Below, piece after piece: positions 1-12,302 of a DNA stretch of 64,000 nucleotides. The notes below the pieces were generated by a model. It was given only the letters and a program-made list of their open reading frames with translations, was not told the DNA's origin and did no database searches. Numbering within the stretch: the first letter of the stretch is position 1; the number at the start of each line of letters is the position of its first letter. The position numbers were made by a program, and so were the translations under genes. The DNA lies in assembly GCA_963931925.1 (NCBI GenBank), contig OZ007567.1, forward strand, positions 77,504,686-77,568,685, read 5' to 3'. The DNA comes from Onchidella celtica (Eukaryota; Mollusca; Gastropoda; Systellommatophora; Onchidiidae).

Positions 1-610
1 CATCTTTGTGCTTTTTGTCGAAAAATCTGACAAAATTAGCAATAACTGTGTTGTCACTGTACATCGGTTCAATATTGGGGCAAAATAAGACAAAGTGATC
101 GCAGCGAGGAAGACAACGAATGCTCTGGAACAGACAAAAGAATGCCAAGAATGGTAACGGAGTTAAACGAAATAAGGGTGGAAAAGACTGAAATTTCTCA
201 CAATACAAGAAACTGAGCAATCTCTGAGGCGGGGGGGGGGGGGGGGGAGGGGGAAGAAATAAGTGAGACTTGTGGTTAAAGAGTGCAGAATACAAGACCT
301 GGTCAATAAAATTCAAATTATTCTCACATTTTCATATTTTACAGTGAGAAAGAAATGCACAAAAATAAACTATGCGGAACAGAAAGCGACACAACAAGAC
401 TTGATTTCATGTACTACGAGACCTGTTATGAAGAGGCAAAGTTTAGGAGACTTTAGGCTTTCTTAATCCTCTATCTCATTTTGTGTGTGATATGACGACA
501 AGAGGAGGTGGTGGTGGGGTGGGGGAAGTTAATTAACAGTTTTAAACACGCCAGACGTTTCAGTCAAGAGAAGGATGAGTTTTACATTATTGGAGAAGCT
601 ACTGATAGGG

Positions 611-708
611 GACCGTGCTATTATACATAGAAAGATATTGCTGAACAATGAACACAATTCAATAATTTCTCTCTTTGGCTTTGTAATCAGGCTACGTTCC
701 CCTAACGA
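611..708. repeat. Repeat family I copy
   Basis: AGGGGACCGTGCTATTATAC, ACATAGAAAGATATTGCTGA and TTTGGCTTTGTAATCAGGC, closing at ACGTTCCCCT, give short inverted ends around a core shared with three other places. Confidence 0.65.
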
Positions 709-1668
709 AAGCATAGCGGAAACGAATGCGCCAAGTCTGAACAATAAAATATGCCAAAAGCGTGATTTGATAGCGCGCGGCATTAAAGCACCGTGGATTT
801 TTCTTCTTCGTGTGCTTGCAAACCACACGGTGACTCCCCAGATACTCTATTTAGCTCAGCGCTAATGGTATTAGGTGAGTTGTCATTGATTGAAAAACGA
901 ACGGCTCCCGCCAGTCGAGCAATCAGTAGCGACATGGTACTGGCCCTGACAGATTCAAATCTTTTCACTACACAGGCAGCAGCTGCCACAGCGACTTTCA
1001 TTTTGCAAGGTGGTGGTAACTAGAGATGGTAGTGACGAGACAGTAGTAACGAGATGGTAGTAGCGGCGAATATAACACGGTGATGGTGCTAATGAGTTGG
1101 TAGTGGAAGTGACGAGGACATTTTTGTTTGGCTGTTGTTGTTGTTGTTGTTGTTTTTGGAAAGGGGGGGGGGTGAAATGATGAAGAATAGTACGGATGAT
1201 GCTTGGGAGTGGTGGTGGTAGTAGTGATGCATAGATATACACTACTGTAGTGATGTGATACTGGCAATGCAATGGTGCTGATCAAAGACAGAGGCATGGC
1301 TAATGATAGTGACCACGTGCACAGAACTATCGCCTTCTTCCGCATTTCGGCAGGAACAGTTTTAATCTTCGCCGTGAGACTGGCAAATAATTAATGTTCG
1401 ACACCCGTTTTATCTACAAACTGATGCCATTATAATTTCTTTTTCCTTACGAAGTAGTAATACGACCACCAGTACAGAGTGACATTTTTTTTTTAAAACG
1501 TTCTAAACACGAAACAATCTGCGCAATGCATGGAAACGACGAGTTATTCCTCAAACAAAAACCTTGTTTAACTTCAACATTTTCAATTAAGTTTTTCCTC
1601 AAAATGCTCGGTTTACAGAATTTCATTATGAACAGCGTCGACTGCTCCGTCATACTTTCATCACAACT

Positions 1669-1712
1669 TGAGTCTCAGTTTGGGCTTAACGGCGTGTCAG
1701 CACGATAACGGT
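1669..1712 (-). repeat. Family A fragment
   Basis: A short stretch with TTGAGTCTCAGTTTGGGCTT followed by GTGTCAGCACGATAACGGTC matches the tail and core of family A; the rest is replaced by a C-run. Confidence 0.5.
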
Positions 1713-2341
1713 CACTTTGCACCCCTCCCCCCCCCCCCCCCCCACGTTTTTTTTCCCGTTATCTTACATTGAGTTCGTTTTTTCAGAGTCTTATAAATAC
1801 GATCACATAATTTGAAATTAAAAACCTAACCGGAAAAGGCCCGTCCTGTAAAGTATGTCTGTAATTTAACATGAATTCTGTAAATATAATAAAAAATCTG
1901 TTAAATCAACTTGTAAATGTCGGCCTCCTTCAGAAACGACAAGATGCGCTGCGGATCCATATCAGAAAACAATTCTTTCGTGGATACATAATGTCTTTTT
2001 TCAGCCTACCGATACCATTGCATGATGGGGATACCATAGCCTGCCGAAACCACTGCATGCAGAAAGTGAATCACCACATTTGCGGCAGATGCTTCCTATT
2101 CAGGGTGAAACTGTGGGGTTTTGATCTGTCTGCCGTAACGACAATCAATATTTCATAATTACATGTCCATTCAGATGAAACCAAGAAAGTTCTTTAACCC
2201 CAGTACTGCCCTGACTTATTTATAGCTGTTAATTTTTCAATATTGTGTCCTCAGAGGCAATGAATCTGGTTTTCCAGGAAATATACGTTTATTAGATGTT
2301 TCCAGACCAGTGCAAAACGTCAAATACCCAATTCATAAGGG

Positions 2342-2540
2342 TTGAAATGGAGATCTTTTGGTATGTAAACGTAATAACAAATGCGCATTTTGACACGTAT
2401 TTAAAATGCATTGTGGCATTTATCAAGCTGTTTCACCGTTCCGATTTATTCTAACTCCTTATCATAATACTAAAGCCGAAAACGTTCAGTTCGTTGAATT
2501 TCTCAGTTGTGCAGTGGAGTTGGAACAAACAAAATATGAG
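2342..2540. repeat. MITE family H copy 1, left end lost
   Basis: Contains TGGAGATCTTTTGGTATGTA, CCGATTTATTCTAACTCCTT, ATCATAATACTAAAGCCG and the right end GTGGAGTTGGAACAAACAAA. Confidence 0.75.
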
Positions 2541-3339
2541 GTCGCCAAAAATCCTTGCAGGACACGATGATGCGTGCTGGAAGTGGTAGGGTTGATAAAC
2601 AGCGTTTACACAGAGCAAGAATATTATATGAAAAGAAGTACAGGATACTTTCAATCTCTGAGATGATGCCAAGTAAAAAATGATAATTTTATGAAAATTT
2701 CTGGGAGGATCGAAGTGGAATACATCGTAATTTCTATCAAATAAAACCAGGTAACCAACTCTTCAGCTACACAAAAAGGATAAGGTTATCACTGAAATAT
2801 TCTGAGCACTGTGTAATTCCTTCCAAGAGCGTGCGCACCCGGTGAGCGTTTGCATGATTTCACCGACGGCAACCTTTCAGAAGTGACACCATTGAAAAAA
2901 GACGTACTTGAAGAGACATTTCTTTGAGTAGAGATCGCACTCAATATGTCATGACGTGAAATCGTGACGAGTCGTACTACTAGAGAAAGCCTCATGGAAC
3001 TGTGTCTACAAAGCCAATTATACGGTTCAATTCATGGCAGGAAATACTTGTCCCCAATCCCTATCTTACGAGCCATCACCTCTGGGTTGTTGGTTTTTTT
3101 CAGCCTACTATTATTATTATTTAGGCAGACAGTATACAAAAAATGTGCGATGCTGGATAATGATTAGAGACAGTCGCTAGACTGTTAAATTAAGGATAAC
3201 TCCATCGGGAAAAAGGGATAGTCTGGGTTAGATTAGAGTGAGGATGAGGGCACATAAAAATTTCATTGTCTACAATTTGCGTCTGATGTCAGCGGGAATG
3301 TCAATAGCGATTTCTATCTAGATCTATGCCATCAGATCA
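2541..3339. other. No gene seen
   Basis: Ordinary AT-rich non-coding sequence between family H and the tetranucleotide satellite. Confidence 0.7.
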
Positions 3340-3840
3340 GGGATGAGTGGATGGGTGGATATGTGAACGGACGGACGAATGGGTGGATGTGTGAACGGAT
3401 GGATGGAGGGATGGATGTATGAATGGATGGATGGATGGGAGGGTGGATGGATGGGTGGATGGATGGATGAGTGAATGGATGGATGGATGCATGGGTGGAT
3501 GCATGGATGGATGGGTGAATGGATGGATGGATGGATGGATGGATGGATGGATGGATGCATGCATGGATGGTTGGTTGGTTGGCTGGCTGGCTGGTTGGTT
3601 GATTGGTTGGTTGGTTGGTTGGTTGGTTGGTTGGTTGGTTGGTTGGTTGGTTGGTTGGTTGGTTGGTTGGTTGGTTGGTTGGTTGGTTGGTTGGTTGGTT
3701 GGTTGGTTGGTTGGTTGGTTGGTTGGTTGGTTGGATAGATGGATGGGTGGATGGATGGATAGGTGAGTGGGTGAACGGACAGACGGACGGACGAAGGGAC
3801 AGTCGGGTGGATGGATGACTGGATGGAAGGATGAATGGAT
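3340..3840. repeat. Compound tetranucleotide satellite, GGAT to GGTT
   Basis: Imperfect GGAT units run from about 3340 to 3568, then nearly pure GGTT units from 3569 to 3734, then GGAT-like units again. Long reading frames on both strands here are by-products of the 4-bp period and are not genes. Confidence 0.95.
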
Positions 3841-4241
3841 GAAAGAATGGTGGAAAAAAGACCGGATAGAGACAAAAAGGATGGAGGGGCACAGTGAGTA
3901 AAACAAACAACCTCTGAGACTTAATGTGCACAAACTACGTGCTGATTCAGAGAAGTAAATACGCCAGATTACTGACAATGAAAACAGCTTGAGAGACAGA
4001 ATAACAGACACTGAACAAGATGAACAACCGCTCAAATGGAAGAGACAGCTGAACAGAGAGATTTAAAAAAAAATTTGAGGCACTCAAATAAATAAAAAAG
4101 ATGGGCAGGCGGGCGGCATGGAGGAATTGATGGATAGACAGAAAGACAGACGGATGGACAGGCTGGCGGACAGACAGACAGACACAATGGCCGACAGACT
4201 GAGAGGCAGGCAGACAGAGAAAGACAGACAGACAGATTGAC

Positions 4242-4430
<189 letters not shown>

Positions 4431-4799
4431 CAGATGCTAAGAAGAAAACCACATACACACACACCGGAACGGACTTACGGAAGATCACCTAAGATTACAG
4501 GAGATGAACGTGATTGACATTCCAAATCTGACAGGGCGGAGAGCGCAGGTCAATCAGGTCACTTGCGCATGTATTATTGATGAGCTTTTAAAGGTGAAAG
4601 GAACAGATAAAGTGAATGAGAGAACGCATGTCTGGCAGTCTAAATCGGTCAGTCTAACATCCTGTCTGGAGAATACGAATGGTGGTTTGGGGGTGGAGGG
4701 GGGGGGGAGTGTACAGACTGAAGAATGCAGATAAGACAGACAGATGGGCAGGCAGACGGGCAGAAGGACAGACAGATAGACAAACAGCCTGAGCCTGAC

Positions 4800-4925
4800 T
4801 CTCGGTAAAACACGTCGACACGATAACGGTCACCCGCTGTGCTGGGAAAAAGCAAGACGACAGACAGAATATAACAGCAGGATAAGACAGAAGGAGACCC
4901 CACTAGAAGCGCCCACCAAACGCTT
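4800..4925 (-). repeat. Family A retroposon copy
   Basis: Shares the CACGTCGACACGATAACGGT core, an ACAGACAGAATATAACAG block and the GCGCCCACC end with the other copies. The short-repeat tail is missing. Confidence 0.75.
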
Positions 4926-5100
4926 CTGACTGACACACAGACAAATAGACAGACACACAGACAGAAATACGGACAAACAGGTAGACCGGCAGGCACGCTG
5001 GTAGGCAGACGAACAGATGAACAGACACACATCAGAAATATAGGGCAGGTAGGAAGGTAGGCGGATAGACACCGGGGTGACTGGGACACCAGAGAAAGAC

Positions 5101-5690
5101 AGAAGACCTGGCATGTGCCGACGGGTAATCAGGCAGTCAGCATATTTATATCACCATCTCTCTTGGTTGTAACGTACATGGTATATTTAAGATATAGAAA
5201 TGCCAACTAGCTCAGCCGACAGAAAGAAGAACAGAAGATAGGATTATAACATCCCAAGTTACCACCTTCACCTTTTATCCTTTAGTAATGTGAACCAAAG
5301 TCAACATTGACACAGGCAGTTTAACTACCGAAAAGAATGACAAAGGAAAAGAAAAAGCTTCATCAAGATGCTTAACACTTCCCGTTCCTCAGTGGCACTA
5401 TTCCTGTCCTCCCGTTTTCACCCAGAAAGAGACACCATAAAGACTCGCTGGATGGACATTGGTTAGCTCAATGTCCACTTCACATGTCTGTGGGAAACTG
5501 GAATGAAAGTATTGAGGGAAGAGAAGCGCGCCCTGTCCTTAATGCCATTGATGATCATAATTGTTTCCCCAGACACTGTTTACTCAGTGGGGACACGGCA
5601 AGTGTCGTTCATAGAGACAGTGATGACAGTCCTGTAGATTGGCTGGGCGCCCCATCTCGCAGCAGCAACTTAACCAAACACTTAGCCTAG
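5101..5690. other. No gene seen
   Basis: Non-coding; short frames only, ending at the nested MITE block. Confidence 0.7.
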
Positions 5691-6217
5691 GCGCACATTA
5701 GCCAGGTTTGATCGGCCGACTGGTTGGACGGTGACGTCATGACATTTACTTTCAACAGAGAGTATGTATTTATAGAGAGATCTCACTTCCGCCAAATCGC
5801 CAAACTAGGTCGCTGCGGAAAAACAAGAATTGACAGAGACTGCCTTCACCAAAGACAGTGTGCATATTTGTTTACTATGGTTTGTTCATATTTTTTTGGC
5901 TGATTGAAACTATTTAGAGCCGTTTGTAAGTTCTTACGCCCAGTGGAAATGCACTAACTGATATTGTTTACCGCAATGACCTACTTTTCGCTCCATGCTA
6001 ACAGTGGTTTCGCGGCGCCCACCGTGTCTCGTAGTGCAAATCGACCAATAGTGAAATCTCTCTATACATACTGACTCTCTGCTTTCAATAAGACTTTGCG
6101 CAGACATTTAGATTCACGGAGATGCCATGCACCAGCCAACTGATAGTTTCTCAATAAAATTCAAGTGTCGTGATCTCACCATCCAACTGGTCGGCGGATC
6201 AAAATCAGCTACTGCGC
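5691..6217. repeat. MITE family E, outer copy carrying a nested family D element
   Basis: The inverted ends pair GCGCACATTAGCCAGGTTTG with a right end finishing AAAATCAGCTACTGCGC. About 55 bp at each end match imperfectly, including GACTGGTTGGACGGTGACGT against its inverse. Family D (5760-6072) sits inside it. Confidence 0.75.
5760..6072. repeat. MITE family D copy 1 (nested)
   Basis: The inverted ends are AGTATGTATTTATAGAGAGA and the inverse of TCTCTCTATACATACT. The body has AGGTCGCTGCGG, TGGTTTGTTCATATTTTT and GTTTACCGCAATGACC. Confidence 0.8.
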
Positions 6218-6374
6218 ACCTGAGCTCCGACTAATTGGATGGTGACGTCACAGACACTGCGTTTCAGTGACAAACCAGCAGTTGGCCAGTGCACGGCATT
6301 TCACTGAATCTCAATGTCGTGATCGTGACGTCATCATCAAACAGCTCGACCGATCACAATTGGCTGGAATGCGC
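6214..6374. repeat. MITE family E, second copy abutting the first
   Basis: Starts GCGCACCTGAGCTCCGACTA, then ATTGGATGGTGACGTCAC, and ends with the inverse ATCACAATTGGCTGGAATGCGC region. It shares the GCGC junction with the preceding copy, so the two are back to back. Confidence 0.7.
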
Positions 6375-6864
6375 CTCGATTCACGGCGTCCACTGACCCA
6401 AAAATCCTGCATTTTATTTTCAGTAAAAGAGTCGTGCGTTCTAATCTGGATCACTTGCAGTGCATTTAAAAGACCAGTAAGGTCGAACTGCCGCGGCAGT
6501 ATGTGTTATTACTGTCAGGTTCGAATTAAAGGTAAATAGTTAGCACAATCTTTATCTTTTTTTTTTTAACGGCATTTTTGTGATTTGCCCGGAATAAACC
6601 AGCTACCCCTGTCCTTCCCTTCCCGAGGTAAGTAAAATACAAATTAGTTAAACATTTTTCTTTACCAAAACCAGGCTTGGAACAACTCTATCAATCCTGA
6701 ACATTTCCTTTCTCTACGACCTACGACAATGAAGGCGTTTGGGGGAGAAAGCCTCGCAAAGTCCATCTCTTGCAATAGGTTATTCCTTTAGCAGAAAATA
6801 CGGCTAACATATTGGCCGACATCATCTCTTCCATCTCTTTTACTCTGGGAATCTGATTTTCCAG

Positions 6865-7025
6865 GCTATGATTGAGTCTGAGTTTGAGTTTGAGTTCAGA
6901 GAATGCACGTCCACAAGACAACGGTCACACCGTGCTAGGGAAGAGCGAGACAACAGACAGAATATAACAGAACCATACGACAAAAGGAGATCCTACCAGA
7001 GAAGCGCTCATCGACCACCCGCCTA
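6865..7025 (-). repeat. Family A retroposon copy with hexamer tail
   Basis: On the minus strand it ends in ACTCAA hexamers (GAGTTTGAGTTTGAGTT on the plus strand, about 6879-6897) after the conserved GTGCATTCTCTGAA region. The far end reads GAAGCGCTCATCGACCACC. The tail suggests retroposition. Confidence 0.8.
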
Positions 7026-8885
7026 CGCTATTATAAATTAAGTTACGTTTTTTTACCACGAAAAGTAAGCTTTACAGAACTGTATGTCAGCCTCACCTTG
7101 AGCATGCTTGTTTGTTTGTTTGTTTTTCCCTTATTTTCGACGCATTTTGCTGCTATTCATTGCGCCCTACACTTCCATAAAAACGGCTGTAGAAATCCGA
7201 ACCACTTGCAAAGCCGGTAGAGTAAACAACAAAAAAAGCAAATGCATGACGTGTGAGTGAATTATCACAAAAAGATGGAGCGTGAACGCCAATAACGTTA
7301 GAGGCGATAATTCAAGAGCAAACTTACTGTCGAGGAACGCGCCTGAAAGGCAGAAACAAAAGCAAATAACAAATTGTTCATTTATTCTTTTTGTCTGCCG
7401 ATATTTATAATCAATGAAGTTCTTGCTCCCTGCAACGGTGTGCAAAATCTCCAAAACTGTTGCACATTTTACTGCAGTTTTTCATGTACATTCTAGACAA
7501 GAAAGAGCGCGAGAGAGTGTAAACGACGACACAAGGTGAGTCTTGTCTACCATTCTACACACGGCAAAGCCCTGGATTAGACCACCCATTCGCGCCATCT
7601 CATTAGCACCTTGGTCAGAGTGGTAGAGCCAAATACTGAATGTTCTAATGTGTCAATGTGATGTGACAAACAAAGCCGTAACCTTGCGAAAGTTGTTAAT
7701 ATCCCTATCGCCCCGACAGACAGCGGATCTGGATGAGTGAGTGAGTGAATGAGTAAGGTCAGTCGGTTTGGGTGAGTGACTGACTGACTGACTGACTGAC
7801 TGACTGACTGACTGACTGACTGACTGACTGACTGACTGACTGACTGACTGACTGACTGTCTGACGTGAAACGTAATATCAAGCGGTTGGTCTGTGAAACA
7901 CGTCGCTCTTTTACTCAAGTACATGATCAGTCAGCCCACATTCAATATGGAGGTGAGTGAATAAATAAGTCAGTATATCGAGAAAGAAAGAGTGTATGAC
8001 AGAAAGTAAGAAGGAACAACACACTAATAATAAGAAGACAAAAGCAACGTATATCAAGATAAAAAATAATCCAGGTATCGCTATATTTCGAAATGGTTAC
8101 AATATTGAGCAAGGGGAGACGAAGGCTGCACAAAAACAAACCATTACATACGAATATAATGAGTTTGTACTTGTATGTTTTCTGCTCACAGATAACAACG
8201 TATAATAATTTCTTTCAACAAAGAAAGGGAACGTCAGTTTTACTAAGATAAGCTCTGCATGGAGCCGCGTCTTCCAGGAAACTGTGGCAGGTGAATTCAC
8301 CTAACACGTCGCTTCAGGGTGGACATTAAAATTATTCAAAAGCGACTACCTCAATGGCTCTCCAGTCTGTTCGTTTTTCTCAGATCGACATTTGCCTCCA
8401 GCTTTGACCAAAAATAATTGCACTTTTGTCGACCCAGGCGTCCGACAAAAAGAACAAATTCATTTAGTGGATAAATTTAACATAAGATAACACAGATAAC
8501 AGTACGGTAAATTCTCACAGATGCGAGTCTTCAGAACCATACAGGGGAAAAATAGCCATGGCTGGCTTCATTATCATCTGAGAGATGAAATAGATCATTT
8601 GAAATCAGCCTGATTCAGACGCCCTAGGCTGCTTCCCCGCTCATCGACTTAACCTTCAAATGTCCGCTGTGGCATATCTGGTTTCCGATGTTCTGTATAG
8701 AGATCATTATCCAGTTTACCAATAAATAATTTTTACTGATAAATGTTTATAATTTTGAGTTCGGCTATTTCCAATCAGTTTGATAAGTTGAAGAATTTTT
8801 TTAACAAATCAAGCTGTCCGCGCGCCAGAGATTTAACAGTGCGAGCTGTTGGTAACACTTGCACAACAACTGTCTCTGTGACCAG
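7026..8885. other. No gene seen apart from the GACT repeat
   Basis: Non-coding sequence. Only the GACT array (7776-7858) stands out. Confidence 0.7.
7776..7858. repeat. GACT tetranucleotide repeat
   Basis: About 20 near-perfect GACT units. Confidence 0.97.
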
Positions 8886-9036
8886 GTTCCGTTCAGGGCC
8901 GTAACTAGGGCCCCGCAGCCCCCGCAATGCGGGGGGGCCCCCGAGGGTAGGGGGCCCCCGGACGGAAGAAAAAAGAGGGAGAAAAAAGGAAGAAGAAAAA
9001 AGAAAAAAAGAGGGAAAAAGAAGAAAAAGAAGAAAA

Positions 9037-9041
<5 letters not shown>

Positions 9042-9124
<83 letters not shown>
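9042..9124. repeat. GA dinucleotide repeat inside the hAT element
   Basis: About 41 GA units following an A/G-rich stretch. Confidence 0.97.
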
Positions 9125-9127
<3 letters not shown>

Positions 9128-9202
9128 TGGAATTATCTGGGGGCCCCAGCAATTTCAGCAAAGCAGAAAAAGACAATTTAGAGACAAGAGTGTTAATAAC
9201 TG

Positions 9203-9312
9203 TCGGGGCCCCCTCAACAAAATCGTAGCTGTTGGGGGCCCCTCAACAAAATCGTAGTTGTCGGAGGCCCCTTACTTAACTGACTCATGGTTGCCGGGGG
9301 CCCCTTAACCTG
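9203..9312 (+). repeat. Subterminal GGGGGCCCC repeats inside the hAT element
   Basis: Four imperfect repeats of about 28-36 bp each pair a G5C4-type core with a CAACAAAATCGTAG-like spacer. Related cores occur at 8931-8960, 9140 and near 12733-12772. In hAT elements such clustered subterminal motifs usually bind transposase; that role here is inference. Confidence 0.7.
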
Positions 9313-9419
9313 GTTTTCCGATCAAATTATAATTATGCTTAAGGCACTCGTAATAAATGGCTCTCGGCCTTTGAGTGCAAAAAAACTTGCTTTTTTTTGT
9401 TTTGGTCAAGACGATCAAG

Positions 9420-12302
9420 ATGAACCGACGGGAATATCCCTCGGGTGCTCAAAAGCGAAAAATTAGCGAAACAAAATGAAGAGGGAATGAAAAAAATTCC
9501 GAAAATAGATGCCTTTTTTAAGCAACCCCCAAAAATGGATGAGCTTGGTAATGCCAGTGATTGTATCAACCCCAGGCCAGTGTCAGATCAAAGTCCAACT
9601 TTAGAACCTGGACCAAGCATGCAACAAGAGGAATCAAAATCCAATGGTAAGTAGCCAAGATCTCGATCTAGATCAAGATTAGATCTAGATTCTAGATATA
9701 TCTAGACGTCTAGATCTAAATCTATACATGTATCTAGCTTTCTCTTGACTTAAATTCTAGTGCATGTAATTATTGAGTTGCCAGCAAAGAGACGGCAAAA
9801 ATTTTGGTATAGATCTAGATCTATATTTAGAATTCTCTGAAAACACTGTGATCTTCCAGCCCAGCAAATTACGAGCACGAGATCTAGTAGTGCCGGTGTT
9901 GTTGCTATTGCTGCTGTTGTTGTTATTGTTGTTGTTTTGTTGTGTTTTCATTTTTTAAAGTTATTGTCTTTCCAATCGTAACGTAAATGTAACGTATATC
10001 ACAACAAAGTATGAATTAGAAAACTAGATCTATCTATATCTATATCTAGTGATATAAGTCACTGTTTCTTTCTTTATCTCACCTTTTTTTCAGGTCACAC
10101 GAAAGAAGGTAGTGTAGAACTACTTGTACCAGAAATAGATCTATTAACATTGGACTACCCAACTGACAAGGGTCATTTTGCCGATGATCTAACCGATGAT
10201 ATGAAACATTTCATCGTTCAACATGGACTTTGTCGCCCGAAAGGGCCATTTCCAAGGAATACACAAAATAGAAGCTTTTCTTCTTATTTCTATAGTGAAG
10301 ATTCTACACAGTTCTCACATTCTTCTAATACATGGCTTTGCTATTCACAAATACAAGATGTAGCTTACTGCCATTTCTGTTGGCTTTTTTTCCCCGACCA
10401 CCGAAAGTTCGACACTCGGGATTGGCAAGGTTTGTCTAAAAAGGTCAAAGAGCATGCACTATCAGGAGCCCACATTCAAGCCTGCATAGTTGGAAACCAT
10501 TGGAAACAACACAAAACAGTCGATCACAAGATCGATGCAAGTTTATCTGATGTGACTAGATTCTGGAGAGAGATTTTGAGAAGACTTGTTGAAATTATTT
10601 TGACAATAGCTAGAAATAACATCGCCCTGAGAGGAACGACTGATCAACTTGGTGCTATTTCAAATGGGAACTTTCTTTCACAGGTGGAACTGTTGGCCAA
10701 GTTTGATGTTTCTATGAATACCCTAGATGGCAAAAAGAAAGGGTCTACTAACTATTTAAGTCCACTTATTCAGAATGAACTTATTGGTATTTTAGCATCA
10801 AGAGTGAGATTAGACATTTTAAATGAATTGAAAAGTGCCAGATTTTATTCCATCATCATGGACACCACCCAGGACAGTTCGAAAAAAGACCAATTGAGCT
10901 TAATTTTTCGATATGTATTAGTGGAGGACAGTGTTTAAGTTCATGAAGCTTTTATCAATTTCTATCATATCCACGACCAGACATCGGAGGGCCTACAAAC
11001 AGCACTACTGTCGTTCCTAAAGGAGCATTCAATTAATTTAAAACACTGCAGAGGACAGGGCTATGACGGTGCTGCGAACATGTCCGGGTCATGCCAAGGT
11101 CTTCAAAAGAGGATTATTGACTCTCAAGCAAACGCATTTTACGTGCATTGTGCAGCGCATAACCTGAATTTAGTTGTCAACGACGCAGTGAAAGGAATTG
11201 TAGAAGTCAGGATTTTTTTCGATATCATTCAGCAGCTGTACGTATTCTTCGGCCACAGCATCAACAGGTGGGACATTTTCGCTGAAATCACTTCTGAGTC
11301 GGAAAGTACACTGAAAACGTTAAACCCTACACGCTGGTCTGGAAGAGTCACCTCTTTAACTGCTGTGAGACTAAGATTTCCAGATGTTTTAAAAGCTCTC
11401 AGCAAGATTGCTCTCCAGAATACAAACAAGGACACGATTGATGAAGCTATATCACTGAGGAACAAGATGGAAAATTTTGACTTCATTGTGATTCTCACAG
11501 TGCTCAGTGACGTTTTGTCCGACATCAATGTAGCATCAAAGCTGCTTCAAGCCAAAGATCTTGACTTATCAAAAGCTGTGTGTGAGCTGGATGCTGTGTT
11601 GTCCAAACTGAAGCAACATCGACAGGATTTGAGTCATTTCTGGCGAGGAGTGAAGACACTGCTCGACGATGGTCCATACCCACAACATTCAAACAGAAGA
11701 GAAAGGCAGCAGTAAAGTTTAATGATGATATCGACCCGGAGAGAATCTTCAAAGAAAAAGTGTTCTATGGCATTTTGGATACTATGATCCTGCAGTTGGA
11801 GTCTCGCTTCACAGGAACAAAGAAAATCACCTCGCTATTCAAAGTCGTGAACCCACCATCGCTTCTCACTTTACAAGAAGTTGATATCAATACTGAAGTT
11901 GACAGGCTTGTTGAAGCGTACCCTGAAGACCTGTCTAAGGCACTAGCTACAGAGCTGGTTATGATGAAGACCTCTATGGGTGATAAACTAACAGGATTGT
12001 CTTCTGTGCGACAGCTCGCAACCTGCCTGCTAGTAGATTATAAAGAGGTTGCTCCTAGCTTTCCCAACATCTGCGTTCTCCTGCGCATCTTCATGACAAT
12101 CCCTGTGACTGTTGCATCCGCGGAGAGGTCATTCAGTAAGCTGAAGATTATAAAAAACTATATGAGAACATCCATGAGCCAGGAACGCTTGCAAGGTTTG
12201 GCACTGCTCAGCATTGAAGCAGAGAGAGTAAGAAAACTAGACTACGAGCAAGTAATCAACGATTTCGCGGCCATGAAAGCAAGGAAAGCACCGATGGTTT
12301 AA
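9420..12302 (+). pseudogene. hAT-family transposase with TTF-type zinc finger (ZMYM1-like), broken
   Basis: Exon 1 runs from an ATG at 9420 (motif SGAQKRK) to 9646, then a 447-bp GT..AG intron, then exon 2 from 10094 to the stop at 12302. Domains in order: N-terminal basic motif and KIDAFFK; TTF-type zinc finger with YCHFC and HALSGAH (10370-10480); DUF4371-like region; catalytic-core motif GQGYDGAANMSG (about 11060-11090) with AHNLNLVV and NPTRW; and a C-terminal hAT dimerisation domain with ASAERSFSKLK (about 12115-12145). Three lesions are visible: a frameshift in the A-run near 9452-9456, an in-frame TAA at 10936-10938, and a frameshift between about 11640 and 11690. The enzyme would cut and rejoin DNA at the element ends in the nucleus; this copy is inactive as read. 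Confidence 0.88.

Larger units (their letters stand above)
1..2341. other. No gene seen
   Basis: Non-coding. It holds G-runs (231-247), trinucleotide-rich GTA/GTG sequence (1010-1250), a C-run (1724-1743), family I at 611-708 and a family A fragment at 1669. Confidence 0.7.

Noticed and set aside
231-247. G-run as a functional quadruplex
   Set aside because: Mononucleotide G or C runs occur at a dozen places here without relation to genes; no case for function beyond slippage.
3324-4035. Long proline/histidine/isoleucine- or tryptophan-leucine-rich open frames on both strands
   Set aside because: They are translations of the 4-bp satellite; a 4-bp period gives the same pattern in three frames.
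7776-7858. Possible CRISPR-like or protein-coding repeat
   Set aside because: Uninterrupted 4-bp repeat with no spacers in a eukaryotic genome.
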